Notes under the pieces: generated by a model
What the model was told of the DNA's origin: nothing
Seen by the model: only the letters and a program-made list of their open reading frames with translations
Database searches by the model: none
Position numbers and translations under genes: made by a program
Origin: Porphyromonas uenonis 60-3
Lineage (GTDB): Bacteria > Bacteroidota > Bacteroidia > Bacteroidales > Porphyromonadaceae
DNA length: 39,710 nucleotides
Assembly: GCF_000174775.1 (NCBI RefSeq)
Contig: NZ_ACLR01000180.1
Coordinates: 1-39,710 of the forward strand
Direction: 5' to 3'
In this document: piece after piece, positions 20,401 through 27,974 of the stretch
How positions within the stretch are numbered: position 1 is the stretch's first letter
How the letters are laid out: each line of letters opens with the position of its first letter

Positions 20401-20652
20401 GTTCACTGGCCCGACAGCACCGAGCAGCCACAAGCACTCGATCTGTTGCACCAGCATGAGGTAGACCTCGTGGTCAACATCAATAAGAACCTCTCTACGG
20501 GTGAGTTGACCAATGGCTACAAGCTACGCCGTGCTGCAATCGATCTCAACATCCCTCTGATCACCAATGCACGCCTCGCAGCCACCTATATCAAGGCATT
20601 CTGCACGCTCTCACTAGAAGAGCTAGAGATCAAGAGCTGGCAAGAGTACTAA
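17428..20652 (+). CDS. carB: Carbamoyl-phosphate synthase large subunit
   Basis: A 1074-residue synthase of standard length. It has a carboxyphosphate half (about 1-400), an oligomerisation domain (about 400-550), a carbamoyl-phosphate half (about 550-935) and a C-terminal MGS-like allosteric domain (about 936-1074). Two ATP-grasp units are evident, each opening with a conserved glycine-rich start (LLGSGALKIGEAGEFDYSG; VLGSGAYRIGSSVEFDWCG). Several motifs (AYALGGLGSGF, HLGVVGECNVQYAL, KIPRWDL, GSSMKSVGEVM) resemble, from memory, the eukaryotic CAD/CPS forms more than E. coli CarB. It forms the alpha-beta complex with the preceding carA product. Confidence 0.98.
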   Translation: MTQRKQYNKILLLGSGALKIGEAGEFDYSGSQALKAVKAEGIKTVLINPNIATVQTSEGVADAVYFLPVTPYFVERVIERERPDGIMLAFGGQTALNCGVQLFQSGVLERYGIDVLGTPVETIMATEDRELFVEKLDEIEVKTIQSHAVTTMEDALVAANQLGYPVIVRAAYALGGLGSGFCDNDEELRVLAEKAFAFSPQLLIEKSLRGWKEIEYEVVRDAYDNCITVCNMENFDPLGIHTGESIVIAPSQTLSNDEYHKLRTIAIKIIRHLGVVGECNVQYALDLYSEDYRVIEVNARLSRSSALASKATGYPLAHVAAKLGLGYGLFEVQNAVTGSTPAFFEPALDYCVCKIPRWDLGKFHGVSRQLGSSMKSVGEVMAIGRTFEEAIQKGLRMIGQGMHGFCENKELVIPDIDTALREPTDTRIFVISKAFRQGYSVEQIHELTKIDRWFLYRLQGILETAETLGTCESIESLPAELLRQAKEQGFTDFQIARAVTKEYKKPLHKEADQVRQHRKSLGILPYVKQIDTLAAEVPAESNYLYLTYHGEEHDIATEQDGKSVIVLGSGAYRIGSSVEFDWCGVNALHTIRKAGLRSIMINYNPETVSTDFDMSDRLYFDELTFERVMDIIDLEAPKGVILATGGQIPNNLALRLAANGVTILGTQAEDIDHAEDRHKFSAMLDELGIDQPEWSELTTIEDIDRFVDRVGYPVLVRPSYVLSGAAMNVCSNQEELLRFLQLAANVSQDHPVVVSQFVEHAKEIEMDAVADHGEIIAYAISEHIEFAGVHSGDATIQFPAQKLYVETVRRIKRISRQIAEALHISGPFNIQFLARGNEIKVIECNLRASRSFPFVSKVLRLNFIDLATKIMLGLPYEHPTKDAFSLDYVGIKASQFSFSRLQKADPVLGVDMVSTGEVGCIGEDTEEAILKAMLSVGHHIPERGILLSTGGAKQKADLLEASQLLHKKGYKLYATAGTQHFLEENGVPATLVHWPDSTEQPQALDLLHQHEVDLVVNINKNLSTGELTNGYKLRRAAIDLNIPLITNARLAATYIKAFCTLSLEELEIKSWQEY

Positions 20653-20674
20653 CAGCCAACAGCCAAATAAAACT

Positions 20675-21409
20675 ATGGACAAGCCCTTCTGCATGCGACA
20701 CTACGCTCTCATGCAGGGGGCTTGTGCTATGCGTATCTCTACCGATGCACTCTTCCTCGGAGCGTGGGCTAGGACGGCTCACACAGCTGGTCAAGTCCTA
20801 GATGTGGGAACAGGGACAGGCATCCTCTCGCTGATGCTCGCGCAGACCTATCCCAGTGCCATGGTCACCGCCATCGATATCGATGACGAAGCGGTTCGTA
20901 CCGCCCAGGACAACTTCTCCCGCTCTCCCTATAGCAATCGGCTCACGGCACTGTCGTGTGACATTACCGCACCAGAGCTAGCTTTACCCCTCCGTCACTA
21001 CGACCTTATCGTCTCCAATCCTCCTTACTACGACGGTCTCCAGCCCGCTACGGCATCGCTTCGTCAGGCACGCCACACGGAGGAGGGCTTTGCGCCACAT
21101 CTACTCTTTCGTTATCTAGAGCCACTCGTTGCCCCTGAGCCAACGCTCTGTCTCGTCACACCCGTCGAGGCATTGCCCCTCCTGCGACGGGAGGCGGTGC
21201 TGCACCGCTACAATCTCAAACGGCTTTGCGGGCTATACCACCACGTAGGGCAACCCGCTATACGACTTCTGACACAGTGGCACCGCTCGGATACACCGTC
21301 TGCGCCTTGTCTCTCGGAGCGTCTAGCGATACGCACCGCGCAGCAACGTTACACCGACGAGGCGCGCGACCTCCTGCGCCCATATCTACTAGACGAGTAC
21401 CTCGACTGA
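20675..21409 (+). CDS. trmN6: tRNA1(Val) adenine-37 N6-methyltransferase (TrmN6/YfiC family)
   Basis: A 244-residue Rossmann-fold SAM-dependent methyltransferase. SAM motif I is VLDVGTGTGILSL (about 42-54) and motif II acidic residues lie in TAIDIDDEA. The N6-adenine catalytic motif NPPY is at about 111-114 (LIVSNPPYYDGL). The N-terminal stretch with MRISTDALFLGAW is typical of this family. The enzyme is known to methylate A37 of tRNA1(Val); substrate identity here is inferred from family. It is 22 nt behind carB and ends the plus-strand run. Confidence 0.85.
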   Translation: MDKPFCMRHYALMQGACAMRISTDALFLGAWARTAHTAGQVLDVGTGTGILSLMLAQTYPSAMVTAIDIDDEAVRTAQDNFSRSPYSNRLTALSCDITAPELALPLRHYDLIVSNPPYYDGLQPATASLRQARHTEEGFAPHLLFRYLEPLVAPEPTLCLVTPVEALPLLRREAVLHRYNLKRLCGLYHHVGQPAIRLLTQWHRSDTPSAPCLSERLAIRTAQQRYTDEARDLLRPYLLDEYLD

Positions 21410-21484
21410 GGTTTCCCGCCTTGTCTGTGAAAAGTCGTCTTTGACGGTTTCGATAACTTTCCATTTTATCCCAAATAGGTAATC

Positions 21485-21516
21485 TCCACGGAGCAATTGA
21501 CAGATAGCTCCGTGGA
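21485..21516 (+). terminator. Strong hairpin downstream of trmN6
   Basis: A perfect 10-bp stem (21485-21494 TCCACGGAGC with 21507-21516) and a 12-nt loop lie 75 nt after the trmN6 stop. It is followed by AAAACG rather than T, so it is not a textbook Rho-independent terminator. It may end the pyrG-to-trmN6 unit, protect its 3' end, or be the first element of the repeat block that follows. Confidence 0.4.
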
Positions 21517-21540
21517 AAACGCTCATTTCCTCCGAAGTTT

Positions 21541-21665
21541 GAAATAAAAGTTCGGAAGAATGAAATGAAACTTCGGAAGAAAGATTTCAAAGTTCGGAGG
21601 AATTTGCCATTTGCTCTCTGGAGAATCTCAATTTCCTCGGTAGAAAGCCCGTTTCTTCGGGAAGT
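21541..21665 (-). repeat. Phased ~21-nt repeat array, copy 2 (inverted relative to copies 1 and 3)
   Basis: Bases 21541-21581 are the exact reverse complement of the 41-nt core at 10523-10563. TTCGGAAGAA at 21551 and 21572 are 21 nt apart. Related GTTCGGAGGAA, CTCTGGAGAA, CTCGGTAGAA and CTTCGGGAAG words continue at similar spacing to about 21665. An open frame in this block starts MKLRKKDFKV, as does one over copy 1 (MKLRKKDFEV), but the similarity follows the DNA repeat and fades outside it. Confidence 0.8.
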
Positions 21666-21723
21666 TGCCGAACTAGGTCCAGGAGAGCTCACCACCGCAA
21701 ATACGAGGAAATGTAATTCCCAT

Positions 21724-21850
21724 CGGATGAAAATCCATTTTCACCTAGGAGGAAAATCCATTTTCATTCGGGAGAAAATCCATTTTCATACGGGAGAAAA
21801 TCCATTTTCATACGGGAGAAAATCTATTTTCATGGGGAGGAAAATCCATC
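21724..21850. repeat. 22-nt tandem palindrome array (about 6 units)
   Basis: Six units of CGGGAGAAAATCCATTTTCA type start near 21724, 21747, 21769, 21791, 21813 and 21834, mostly 22 nt apart. Each contains the perfect palindrome GAAAATCCATTTTC or a close variant. There are no unique spacers, so this is not a CRISPR. A period of 22 rotates the reading frame, so it is unlikely to be selected as coding. It lies between the trmN6 and thiL genes, which converge here. Confidence 0.85.
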
Positions 21851-21954
21851 GCTCGCAACAACCGTCAGGCTGAAGCCCTAGAGAAAGGGGCGCTAAGTAG
21901 CTATTTAGGACGATAGAAGGAGCAGACAAAAGAGCCCTTGGACCATAAGCAGAG

Positions 21955-21989
21955 AGAAGGCTCAACCGATTATGACGATTGAGCCTTCT
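21955..21989 (-). terminator. Terminator-like hairpin after thiL
   Basis: A perfect 11-bp stem (21955-21965 AGAAGGCTCAA with 21979-21989) has a 13-nt loop. It lies 40 nt beyond the thiL stop, in the place expected for the end of the sppA-lpxK-thiL unit. On the minus strand the flank is CTCTCTGC, a weak U-tract only. It could serve both converging strands. Confidence 0.5.
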
Positions 21990-22028
21990 GAGATGGGGCG
22001 CTTACCGCAAACTTTTGAGGGGAGGGGA

Positions 22029-23063
22029 CTAGCTGAAGGCGTTCCACCCCTGAGCTTTGAGCTCATGCTCGGCTCGATCGGTCGAGACCCAGCGACAGCC
22101 CTCAGAGGCGTCCGTGACATGTCCTATGATGGAGACACCCTCGATGTCAGATACTTGACCAACCTGGGCTAGTGGCACGGTGAAGAGCAGCTCGTAATCC
22201 TCGCCACCATTGAAGGCTGCCGTGATGGGTGACATATTCATCTCTTCGCATAGCGCTAGCGTCTCGCGATCTAGAGGTAGTCGATCCTCAAAGATCCGCA
22301 CGCCTACCTGCGACCGCTCCGCTATGTGTAGTAGCTCGGAGCTTAGTCCATCGCTGATGTCTATCATCGCTGTCGGGGTGACTCCCTGCTCGGCCAATTT
22401 GCCACGCAACCAGCGCTGCGCTGAGGGCATGAGCTGACGCTCGATCAGGTATTCGTATCCCTCAAAGTGTGGCTCAAACTCCTCCGTCGGAGCGCTTAGG
22501 AAGGTGCGGTGCTCACGCTCTAAGAGCTGGAAGCCCATGTAGGCTGCACCTAGATTGCCCGTGACGCAGATGAGATCGTTGGGTTGAGCACCCGAGCGCA
22601 GAACAGCCTCGCCCTTAGTGACGGAGCCGAGGCATGTGATGCTGATGGCGAGTCCGTTTTGCGAGGCACATGTATCCCCGCCGACGAGGTCTACCTGGTA
22701 GTGCTGGCAGGCTAGCTCGATACCTTTATATAGCTCTTCGATCATCTCGGCCGTATACCTAGCCGAGATACCTAGAGAGACGGTGATTTGCTGGGGGATG
22801 CCATTCATGGCGCAGATATCGGAGACGTTGACCACGACCGCCTTGTAGCCTAGATGCTTGAGCGGCATGTAGGTCATGTCAAAGTGTACGCCCTCGAGGA
22901 GCATATCGGTCGTGACCAATAGCTCTTCGTCGGGCTTCATCTGCAAAATGGCGGCATCGTCACCGACGGCCATGCGGACACGGTCGGGCGATATGATGGC
23001 AAACTGCTCAGTGAGCTTTCGGATCAGTCCGAACTCTCCTAAGTCAGAGATAGGTGTATTCAT
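22029..23063 (-). CDS. thiL: Thiamine-monophosphate kinase
   Basis: A 344-residue member of the PurM/ThiL ATP-binding family. It phosphorylates thiamine monophosphate to the cofactor thiamine diphosphate. Diagnostic pieces are ISDLGEFGLI at the N-terminus, VGDDAAIL (33-40, Mg-ATP), VTTDMLLEGVHFD, and the metal/phosphate segment VNVSDICAMNG. The C-terminal half contains DISDGLSSELLHIA and FNGGEDYELLFTV, both family hallmarks. It starts 3 nt after the lpxK stop, so it is clearly in the same operon. No other thiamin gene or TPP riboswitch is seen nearby. Confidence 0.96.
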   Translation of the reverse strand: MNTPISDLGEFGLIRKLTEQFAIISPDRVRMAVGDDAAILQMKPDEELLVTTDMLLEGVHFDMTYMPLKHLGYKAVVVNVSDICAMNGIPQQITVSLGISARYTAEMIEELYKGIELACQHYQVDLVGGDTCASQNGLAISITCLGSVTKGEAVLRSGAQPNDLICVTGNLGAAYMGFQLLEREHRTFLSAPTEEFEPHFEGYEYLIERQLMPSAQRWLRGKLAEQGVTPTAMIDISDGLSSELLHIAERSQVGVRIFEDRLPLDRETLALCEEMNMSPITAAFNGGEDYELLFTVPLAQVGQVSDIEGVSIIGHVTDASEGCRWVSTDRAEHELKAQGWNAFS

Positions 23064-23066
23064 AGA

Positions 23067-24200
23067 TTATTCCTTTTCCTCTTCCTCCTTGTGCTCCTCT
23101 TCTTGAGCCTGTGTACGTGTAAACTGCGCGATATGCTCCAAGACAAGCTTGCGCAGATCCTCCTCGCCGTGAGACTTGAAGCGCACCTGTATAGGCAGGC
23201 GGAGGAAGCGCTCACGTAGCTCACTGCTCATGTAGGACTCCAGCTCGTAGATCTTGACCGCATCCTTGTCGGTACAGAGGAAGACCACCTCCACACCGCG
23301 CGCCAGATAGTCTGTCAGGATGTTTTCCCAAGTAGTCACATTGCGTCTGGAGTAGTGGTGATGATCTGCATAGGGTAGGGTCACCACACGGGAGAATCCT
23401 CGCTCTACATAGGCGAAGAACTCCTCTGGGTGTGAGATACCCGACAGGGCAATGACGACGGCATTGGTGTCAATCTTTGTGGCTCCGGCATTTCTGCGGA
23501 AGATGGGCACGGGGTCTTCATACTTGACCTCGCTAAAGAGTAGCCGCTGATGCGGATAGAGATCTAACCGGCGCTCCGTAAAGGTGCAGTCTATCGGCTT
23601 GAGTAGGGTAGGACACTTGGTCACGACTACTACATCGGCACGATAGCGCCCACGAGCTGATTCACGAAGGCGACCCGCAGGGAGTAGCGCATCCTCAGTC
23701 ATGAGTCTATTGTAACTGGACAAAAGGATGGAGAACGAGGGCTGCACGGAGCGATGCTGGAAGCCATCGTCCATCAGGATCACATCGGGTCGCTGCGAGT
23801 AGGGCTGATTGACTAGATAGTTAATGGCACGCACCCTATTGCCATCCACGATGATCTGTATCTTGTCACCAAACTTGCGCAGGATCTGAGCTGGCTCGTC
23901 GCCTATGCGACTGGCGCTATCGCCTAGCTCGGCTACCTTTAGCCCCATGGACTTACGCCTATAGCCTCGTGACACGATAGCGATCCGCAGATCCCCCATG
24001 AGCATACGGACGAGGTGCTCTATCATGGGAGTTTTGCCCGTACCACCTACGGCAAGGTTTCCGACACAGATGATGGGGATGGGAAACGAATGACTCTTCA
24101 GACGCCCCATATTGTAAAGGCTATTGCGTAGCGACACGCCCACTCCGTAAAGAGCGGAGAGTGGTAATAGCCATCTATTGATCTTGGGTGTCTGATCCAT
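23067..24200 (-). CDS. lpxK: Tetraacyldisaccharide 4'-kinase
   Basis: A 377-residue P-loop kinase that phosphorylates the 4' position of the lipid A disaccharide precursor at the inner membrane. The Walker A-type loop VGGTGKTP is at about 51-58, in ICVGNLAVGGTGKTPMIEHL. SRGYRRKS and LMDDGFQHRSV (with the catalytic DDGxQH motif) are typical of the family. The N-terminal hydrophobic helix would anchor it in the membrane. The C-terminus is an acidic Glu/Lys tail. It lies 45 nt behind sppA and 3 nt ahead of thiL. Confidence 0.96.
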   Translation of the reverse strand: MDQTPKINRWLLPLSALYGVGVSLRNSLYNMGRLKSHSFPIPIICVGNLAVGGTGKTPMIEHLVRMLMGDLRIAIVSRGYRRKSMGLKVAELGDSASRIGDEPAQILRKFGDKIQIIVDGNRVRAINYLVNQPYSQRPDVILMDDGFQHRSVQPSFSILLSSYNRLMTEDALLPAGRLRESARGRYRADVVVVTKCPTLLKPIDCTFTERRLDLYPHQRLLFSEVKYEDPVPIFRRNAGATKIDTNAVVIALSGISHPEEFFAYVERGFSRVVTLPYADHHHYSRRNVTTWENILTDYLARGVEVVFLCTDKDAVKIYELESYMSSELRERFLRLPIQVRFKSHGEEDLRKLVLEHIAQFTRTQAQEEEHKEEEEKE

Positions 24201-24245
24201 ACTGTGAGAGAGTCAAGAGGGGAAAGTCTGTATTGCTCGGAGAGA

Positions 24246-26030
24246 TTAGATATCTACTACCATAGGCAGACGAGCCTGAAGCCCTGACATGGCTCGTAGC
24301 TCACGAAGCTGGTCGATGTAGCGGATCTCCTCCTCGGTAAACCATGAGTTCATCAGCTTCATGCGTACGGTCTGTGTCGATCTATTGAATAGCTCTTGGA
24401 GTACATTGACCTCACGTCTTGCGTAAGTCACATGATAGCTGTCGTAACCAGCCTGTGTAGCGGCATAAGCGATAGCATCCTGTAGACCGCCCAGTTCATC
24501 GACGAGTCCTAGTCCCAGTGCCTGAGCGCCAGTCCATACACGTCCCTGAGCTATTGAGTCTACCTGGTCTCTTGTCATACCACGACCCTCGGAGACACGC
24601 TTGAGGAAGAGTTCGTAGCCACGATTGACATACTGCTGGAAGAGTCCTCGCTCCTCCTCCGTCCATGGACGATCGAGGGCGCCTAGGTCAGCATAGCGAG
24701 CTGTCTTGACCACATCCTGATGTACTCCGATCTTGTTAGCCAGCTTGGTCGCATTAGGTACGACGCCAAAGATGCCGATAGAACCCGTAATGGTCGAGGG
24801 CTCGGCAAATATGTAGCTAGCGCCCGAAGACATATAGTATCCGCCAGAAGCGGCGTAGTCTCCCATAGAGATGACGACAGGTTTGTTTTGGCTAGCCTTA
24901 TGGACGGCATACCAGAGCTGCTCAGAGATGTAGCTACTACCGCCTGGCGAATTGACACGTACTACGAGTGCATCGTAGTCGTCGTCTTCGCCCATCTCTA
25001 GGATACGATCGGCGAGTTGGTCAGTGACTACTTTCTTGGTATTAAAAGGCGAGTCAGTCTCCTCAACATTGATCTCGCCCTCAGCAAAGAGGACGCCTAT
25101 ATTAGCCTCTCCGCTACGAGCAGAGCTACGTGTGGCATACACATCACGTAGCGAGACGAAGTAAAGGTCGTCTGGCCCATCTACGTCCACGAGCGAGCAG
25201 AGCTGCTCTAGAGCTTGATCCTGATAGAGCGCACCATCGATGAGTTTGTTGGCTAGGTAAGAGTCGGTCGTCTGGACAGACTGCATACTATCCGCTAGAG
25301 CCTGCAGACGCACACTGTCTAGTCCACGGCTGGTGCCCACTTCGCCTAGGATGCGACCCCATATGTCGCCAAGGTAAGAGGAGATCTGGGTGCGATTTGC
25401 CTCGCTCATACTGTTGAGCATGTAAGGCTCCACAGCACTCTTGAAGGTACCCACCTTAAAGACCATCATCTCCACGCCGATCTTGTCTAGCAAGTCCTTG
25501 AAGAAGACCGCCCCGCCAGCCAAGCCATCGAAAGCGATAGAGCCCTCCTTATTGACATAGAGCTGGTCAGCCACGGAGGCGAGGTAGTATCCCTTGAGCG
25601 AGTAGAAGTCTGAGTAGGAGACGATAAACTTGCCCGTCTGCTTGAAGTCCTCCAGTGCTCCTCTGAGCGCTTCGGCCGAAGCAAAGCCACATCCAGGATC
25701 CATCATGTTGAGATAGATGCCCTTGATGCGGTCATCATTCTTAGCCTCGTCAATAGCCTCGATTACATACGAGAGAGGCAGGTCTTGACACCTGTCGCCC
25801 TTGTCAAAGCCCAGCTCGGCCCAAGGATTGGAGACGTACGTATCGGATATATTAGTAAGGTTGATCTTGAGGATGCTCCCATCCTTGATCTTCTGGGTCT
25901 CGTTGTTGGCACCAACGCTCAGTCCTGCGAAAATACCAATAAGAGCAATGATAGATAAAGAGACGAAGATGACACCACTAACAACAATCGCCAGCAGTGT
26001 CGCAAAGAAGGTCTTCCAAAATGAATTCAT
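24246..26030 (-). CDS. sppA: Signal peptide peptidase SppA, 67-kDa type
   Basis: A 594-residue inner-membrane protease that degrades cleaved signal peptides. One N-terminal TM segment (about 7-36) anchors it. Two tandem S49 domains follow. The candidate catalytic Lys is K146 (SLKGYYLAS) in the first domain and the nucleophile is S395 (GDYAASGGYYMSS) in the second, matching the Ser/Lys dyad of the E. coli long form. PSTITGSIGIFG is a family signature. It starts downstream of the -7 box at 26073-26080 and is the first gene of the sppA-lpxK-thiL unit. Confidence 0.95.
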   Translation of the reverse strand: MNSFWKTFFATLLAIVVSGVIFVSLSIIALIGIFAGLSVGANNETQKIKDGSILKINLTNISDTYVSNPWAELGFDKGDRCQDLPLSYVIEAIDEAKNDDRIKGIYLNMMDPGCGFASAEALRGALEDFKQTGKFIVSYSDFYSLKGYYLASVADQLYVNKEGSIAFDGLAGGAVFFKDLLDKIGVEMMVFKVGTFKSAVEPYMLNSMSEANRTQISSYLGDIWGRILGEVGTSRGLDSVRLQALADSMQSVQTTDSYLANKLIDGALYQDQALEQLCSLVDVDGPDDLYFVSLRDVYATRSSARSGEANIGVLFAEGEINVEETDSPFNTKKVVTDQLADRILEMGEDDDYDALVVRVNSPGGSSYISEQLWYAVHKASQNKPVVISMGDYAASGGYYMSSGASYIFAEPSTITGSIGIFGVVPNATKLANKIGVHQDVVKTARYADLGALDRPWTEEERGLFQQYVNRGYELFLKRVSEGRGMTRDQVDSIAQGRVWTGAQALGLGLVDELGGLQDAIAYAATQAGYDSYHVTYARREVNVLQELFNRSTQTVRMKLMNSWFTEEEIRYIDQLRELRAMSGLQARLPMVVDI

Positions 26031-26072
26031 ACGGGGTCTATATAATATGTCTATTTAGCAAGTATAGCACCG

Positions 26073-26080
26073 CAAAGGTA
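26073..26080 (-). promoter_or_regulatory. -7 box of the sppA promoter
   Basis: TACCTTTG on the minus strand is a perfect TAnnTTTG element 43 nt ahead of the sppA ATG. The nearest upstream TTG is 23 nt away, longer than the usual 19, so the -33 element is uncertain. Confidence 0.55.
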
Positions 26081-26222
26081 ACAAATAGATATTGAATAAG
26101 CTACAAATATCGTTGCCTTCGAGGAGAAACTTTGGCGAATTGCCGTTTTGCGATGACTTTTCTTCCCGCCTCACCCATCCCCAAAAGGTGCCTGTGGACT
26201 GGAGTAATCTAGGCAGTAATGC

Positions 26223-26250
26223 TTGATTCCATTAGATTTTCGTAAGTTTG
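26223..26250 (+). promoter_or_regulatory. Promoter of rsmI
   Basis: TTG (26223-26225), a 17-nt spacer and TAAGTTTG (26243-26250) precede the rsmI ATG at 26296. The -7 box overlaps an upstream in-frame TTG at 26248, which argues against that TTG being the start codon. The promoter is divergent from the sppA promoter. Confidence 0.6.
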
Positions 26251-26295
26251 CACCGTAAATATCTCTTGCCAGTCAAGAGTACAGTCTTAACTACA

Positions 26296-27027
26296 ATGGC
26301 TCAACTGACGGTCGTCCCGACCCCTATAGGCAATCTTGGAGATATCACCCTACGTGGACTAGAGGCGCTACGTGAGGCTGATCTGATCCTAGCTGAGGAC
26401 ACTCGCACCTCCTCCGTATTGCTACGGCACTACGAGATAGCGAAGCCTATGGAGAGCCACCATAAGTTCAACGAGTACAAGACCTCCGAGCGCCTAGCGC
26501 AGCGCATTGCCGAGGGGACCTCCGTGGTCCTCATTAGCGATGCGGGTACGCCTGGCATCAACGATCCAGGAGCCATGCTCATACGAGCTTGCATCGATGC
26601 TGGCGTGACCGTCACCTGCCTACCAGGAGCTACCGCCTTCGTCCCAGCCTTAGTCGCTAGTGGACTAGACACGTCACGCTTTTGCTACGAGGGCTTTCTC
26701 CCAGTCAAAAAAGGGCGACAGACACTCCTCACGGCGCTAGCCACGGAGACCCGCACCATTATTATATATGAGTCGCCATACCGAGTCTGTCGTACGCTTG
26801 CTGACCTGATTACATACTTCGGCGCTGAGCGACAGGCTGCTACTTGCCGTGAGTTGTCGAAGCTACACGAAGAGGTGCGACGTGGCACTCTCCAGGAGCT
26901 GAGCGACCACTTTGCCGAGACAGCACCCCGCGGGGAGTTTGTCATAGTCATCGCTGGTGCCACGCCTACCAAGCCTTCCAAGAAAATCAATAGACACACA
27001 ACAGAAGATACAACTAAACAATTATGA
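26296..27027 (+). CDS. rsmI: 16S rRNA (cytidine-1402 2'-O)-methyltransferase
   Basis: A 243-residue tetrapyrrole-methylase-fold SAM enzyme that 2'-O-methylates C1402 in the ribosomal P site. The signature VVPTPIGNLGDITLR is at 6-20. LISDAGTPGINDPG and LPGATAFVPALVASG are the other family blocks. The frame is open upstream to 26248, but those codons overlap the promoter, so the ATG at 26296 is preferred. The stop overlaps the next gene by 4 nt (ATGA), which indicates translational coupling. Confidence 0.96.
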   Translation: MAQLTVVPTPIGNLGDITLRGLEALREADLILAEDTRTSSVLLRHYEIAKPMESHHKFNEYKTSERLAQRIAEGTSVVLISDAGTPGINDPGAMLIRACIDAGVTVTCLPGATAFVPALVASGLDTSRFCYEGFLPVKKGRQTLLTALATETRTIIIYESPYRVCRTLADLITYFGAERQAATCRELSKLHEEVRRGTLQELSDHFAETAPRGEFVIVIAGATPTKPSKKINRHTTEDTTKQL

Positions 27028-27875
27028 AACAGTCACTATCTCTCACTTTCTCAGCATTGGTGCTCTCGCTACTGATGCTCACCGCATGTAACAAGAACAA
27101 TCAAGAAGACCAAGAGCACCAAGACGAGCTCACCGAGCTTCAGTCCCTACGGACGCAGGTAGCTGAGCAGGATTCACTGATCAATATGGTGATCCAAAAC
27201 TTCGCTCAGATACAGCAACTAGAGGGTATGATATCTCTCAATGGCAATGACGAGCTACCTCAGTCCCAGCGCGCTAAGATCGAAGACAATCTGCGCTTAA
27301 TCAATGAGAAGATGGAGTCTAACCGTCAGACGATAGCGCTCCTAAACAAGAAGCTCGCTCAGTCTGGCAACAAAAACACCTCTCTACAGCGCACCATCGG
27401 CACGCTCCAAGAGCAGCTCAACGCTAAGAACGCTGAGATCCTAGACCTCACCGAGGAGCTCAAGCGCAAGAACTACGCTATCGGTGTCCTCGACTCTATG
27501 GTCACAGGTCTGAGTAACAACGTGGAGAATCTAAGCAAGACCTCCGCTGCCCAGCAAGCTGAGCTAGAGCGTCAGGATGCTGCGCTCAACACGGTCCGCT
27601 ACTGTATCGGTACCTCTCGTGACCTCAAGGATATGAACATAATCCGCAATGGTGAGGTAGTCACCGAGGGTTATCAGTCAGACTACTTCACGCAGATAGA
27701 CCTGCGTCGAGTTACCTCGATACCTGTCTATGCTAAGAAGGCTGAGCTCAAGACCAAGCACCCGAAGTCTAGCTACAGACTTGTCAAGGGCGAGGACAAG
27801 ATGCTCACACTAGAGATTACCAATCCTCAGGAGTTCTGGAGTCTCTCCAAGATACTAGTCGTACAGATCTACTAA
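27024..27875 (+). CDS. Coiled-coil lipoprotein, possibly Cbp1-like adhesin family
   Basis: A 283-residue putative lipoprotein. The signal peptide ends in lipobox LTAC with C22 as the likely lipidated residue. Residues about 30-190 are a long Gln/Leu/Glu-rich coiled coil. The C-terminal about 90 residues form a compact block (TVRYCIGTSRDL, YFTQIDLRRVTSIPV, NPQEFWSLSKILVVQI). From memory that block resembles Bacteroidota lipoproteins annotated as Cbp1-family collagen-binding adhesins; this is a recollection, not a search, and binding to collagen is not shown. It overlaps rsmI by 4 nt and is closed by a strong hairpin. Location is expected at the outer or inner membrane. Confidence 0.8.
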   Translation: MKQSLSLTFSALVLSLLMLTACNKNNQEDQEHQDELTELQSLRTQVAEQDSLINMVIQNFAQIQQLEGMISLNGNDELPQSQRAKIEDNLRLINEKMESNRQTIALLNKKLAQSGNKNTSLQRTIGTLQEQLNAKNAEILDLTEELKRKNYAIGVLDSMVTGLSNNVENLSKTSAAQQAELERQDAALNTVRYCIGTSRDLKDMNIIRNGEVVTEGYQSDYFTQIDLRRVTSIPVYAKKAELKTKHPKSSYRLVKGEDKMLTLEITNPQEFWSLSKILVVQIY

Positions 27876-27903
27876 TCGGTCTCTCGACACACTACATCTA
27901 GCA

Positions 27904-27934
27904 AAAGGGGAGGTGCCTGAGACACCTCCCCTTT
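27904..27934 (+). terminator. Terminator after the lipoprotein gene
   Basis: A perfect 12-bp GC-rich stem (27904-27915 with 27923-27934, AAAGGGGAGGTG type) has a 7-nt loop, 28 nt after the stop codon. A short T-run is part of the stem end. It separates rsmI-lipoprotein from the HAD-recO pair. Confidence 0.75.
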
Positions 27935-27974
27935 GAAGTTTATAAGACTGACCTCTACCTTGCCAGCAAAAACA

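Noticed and set aside
22029-23063. TPP riboswitch near thiL
   Set aside because: thiL is 3 nt behind lpxK with no leader, and nothing resembling the TPP aptamer was seen upstream of the operon.
26248-26295. Upstream TTG start for rsmI adding 16 residues
   Set aside because: The TTG lies within the -7 promoter box, and the extra residues precede the conserved family start. The ATG at 26296 is preferred.
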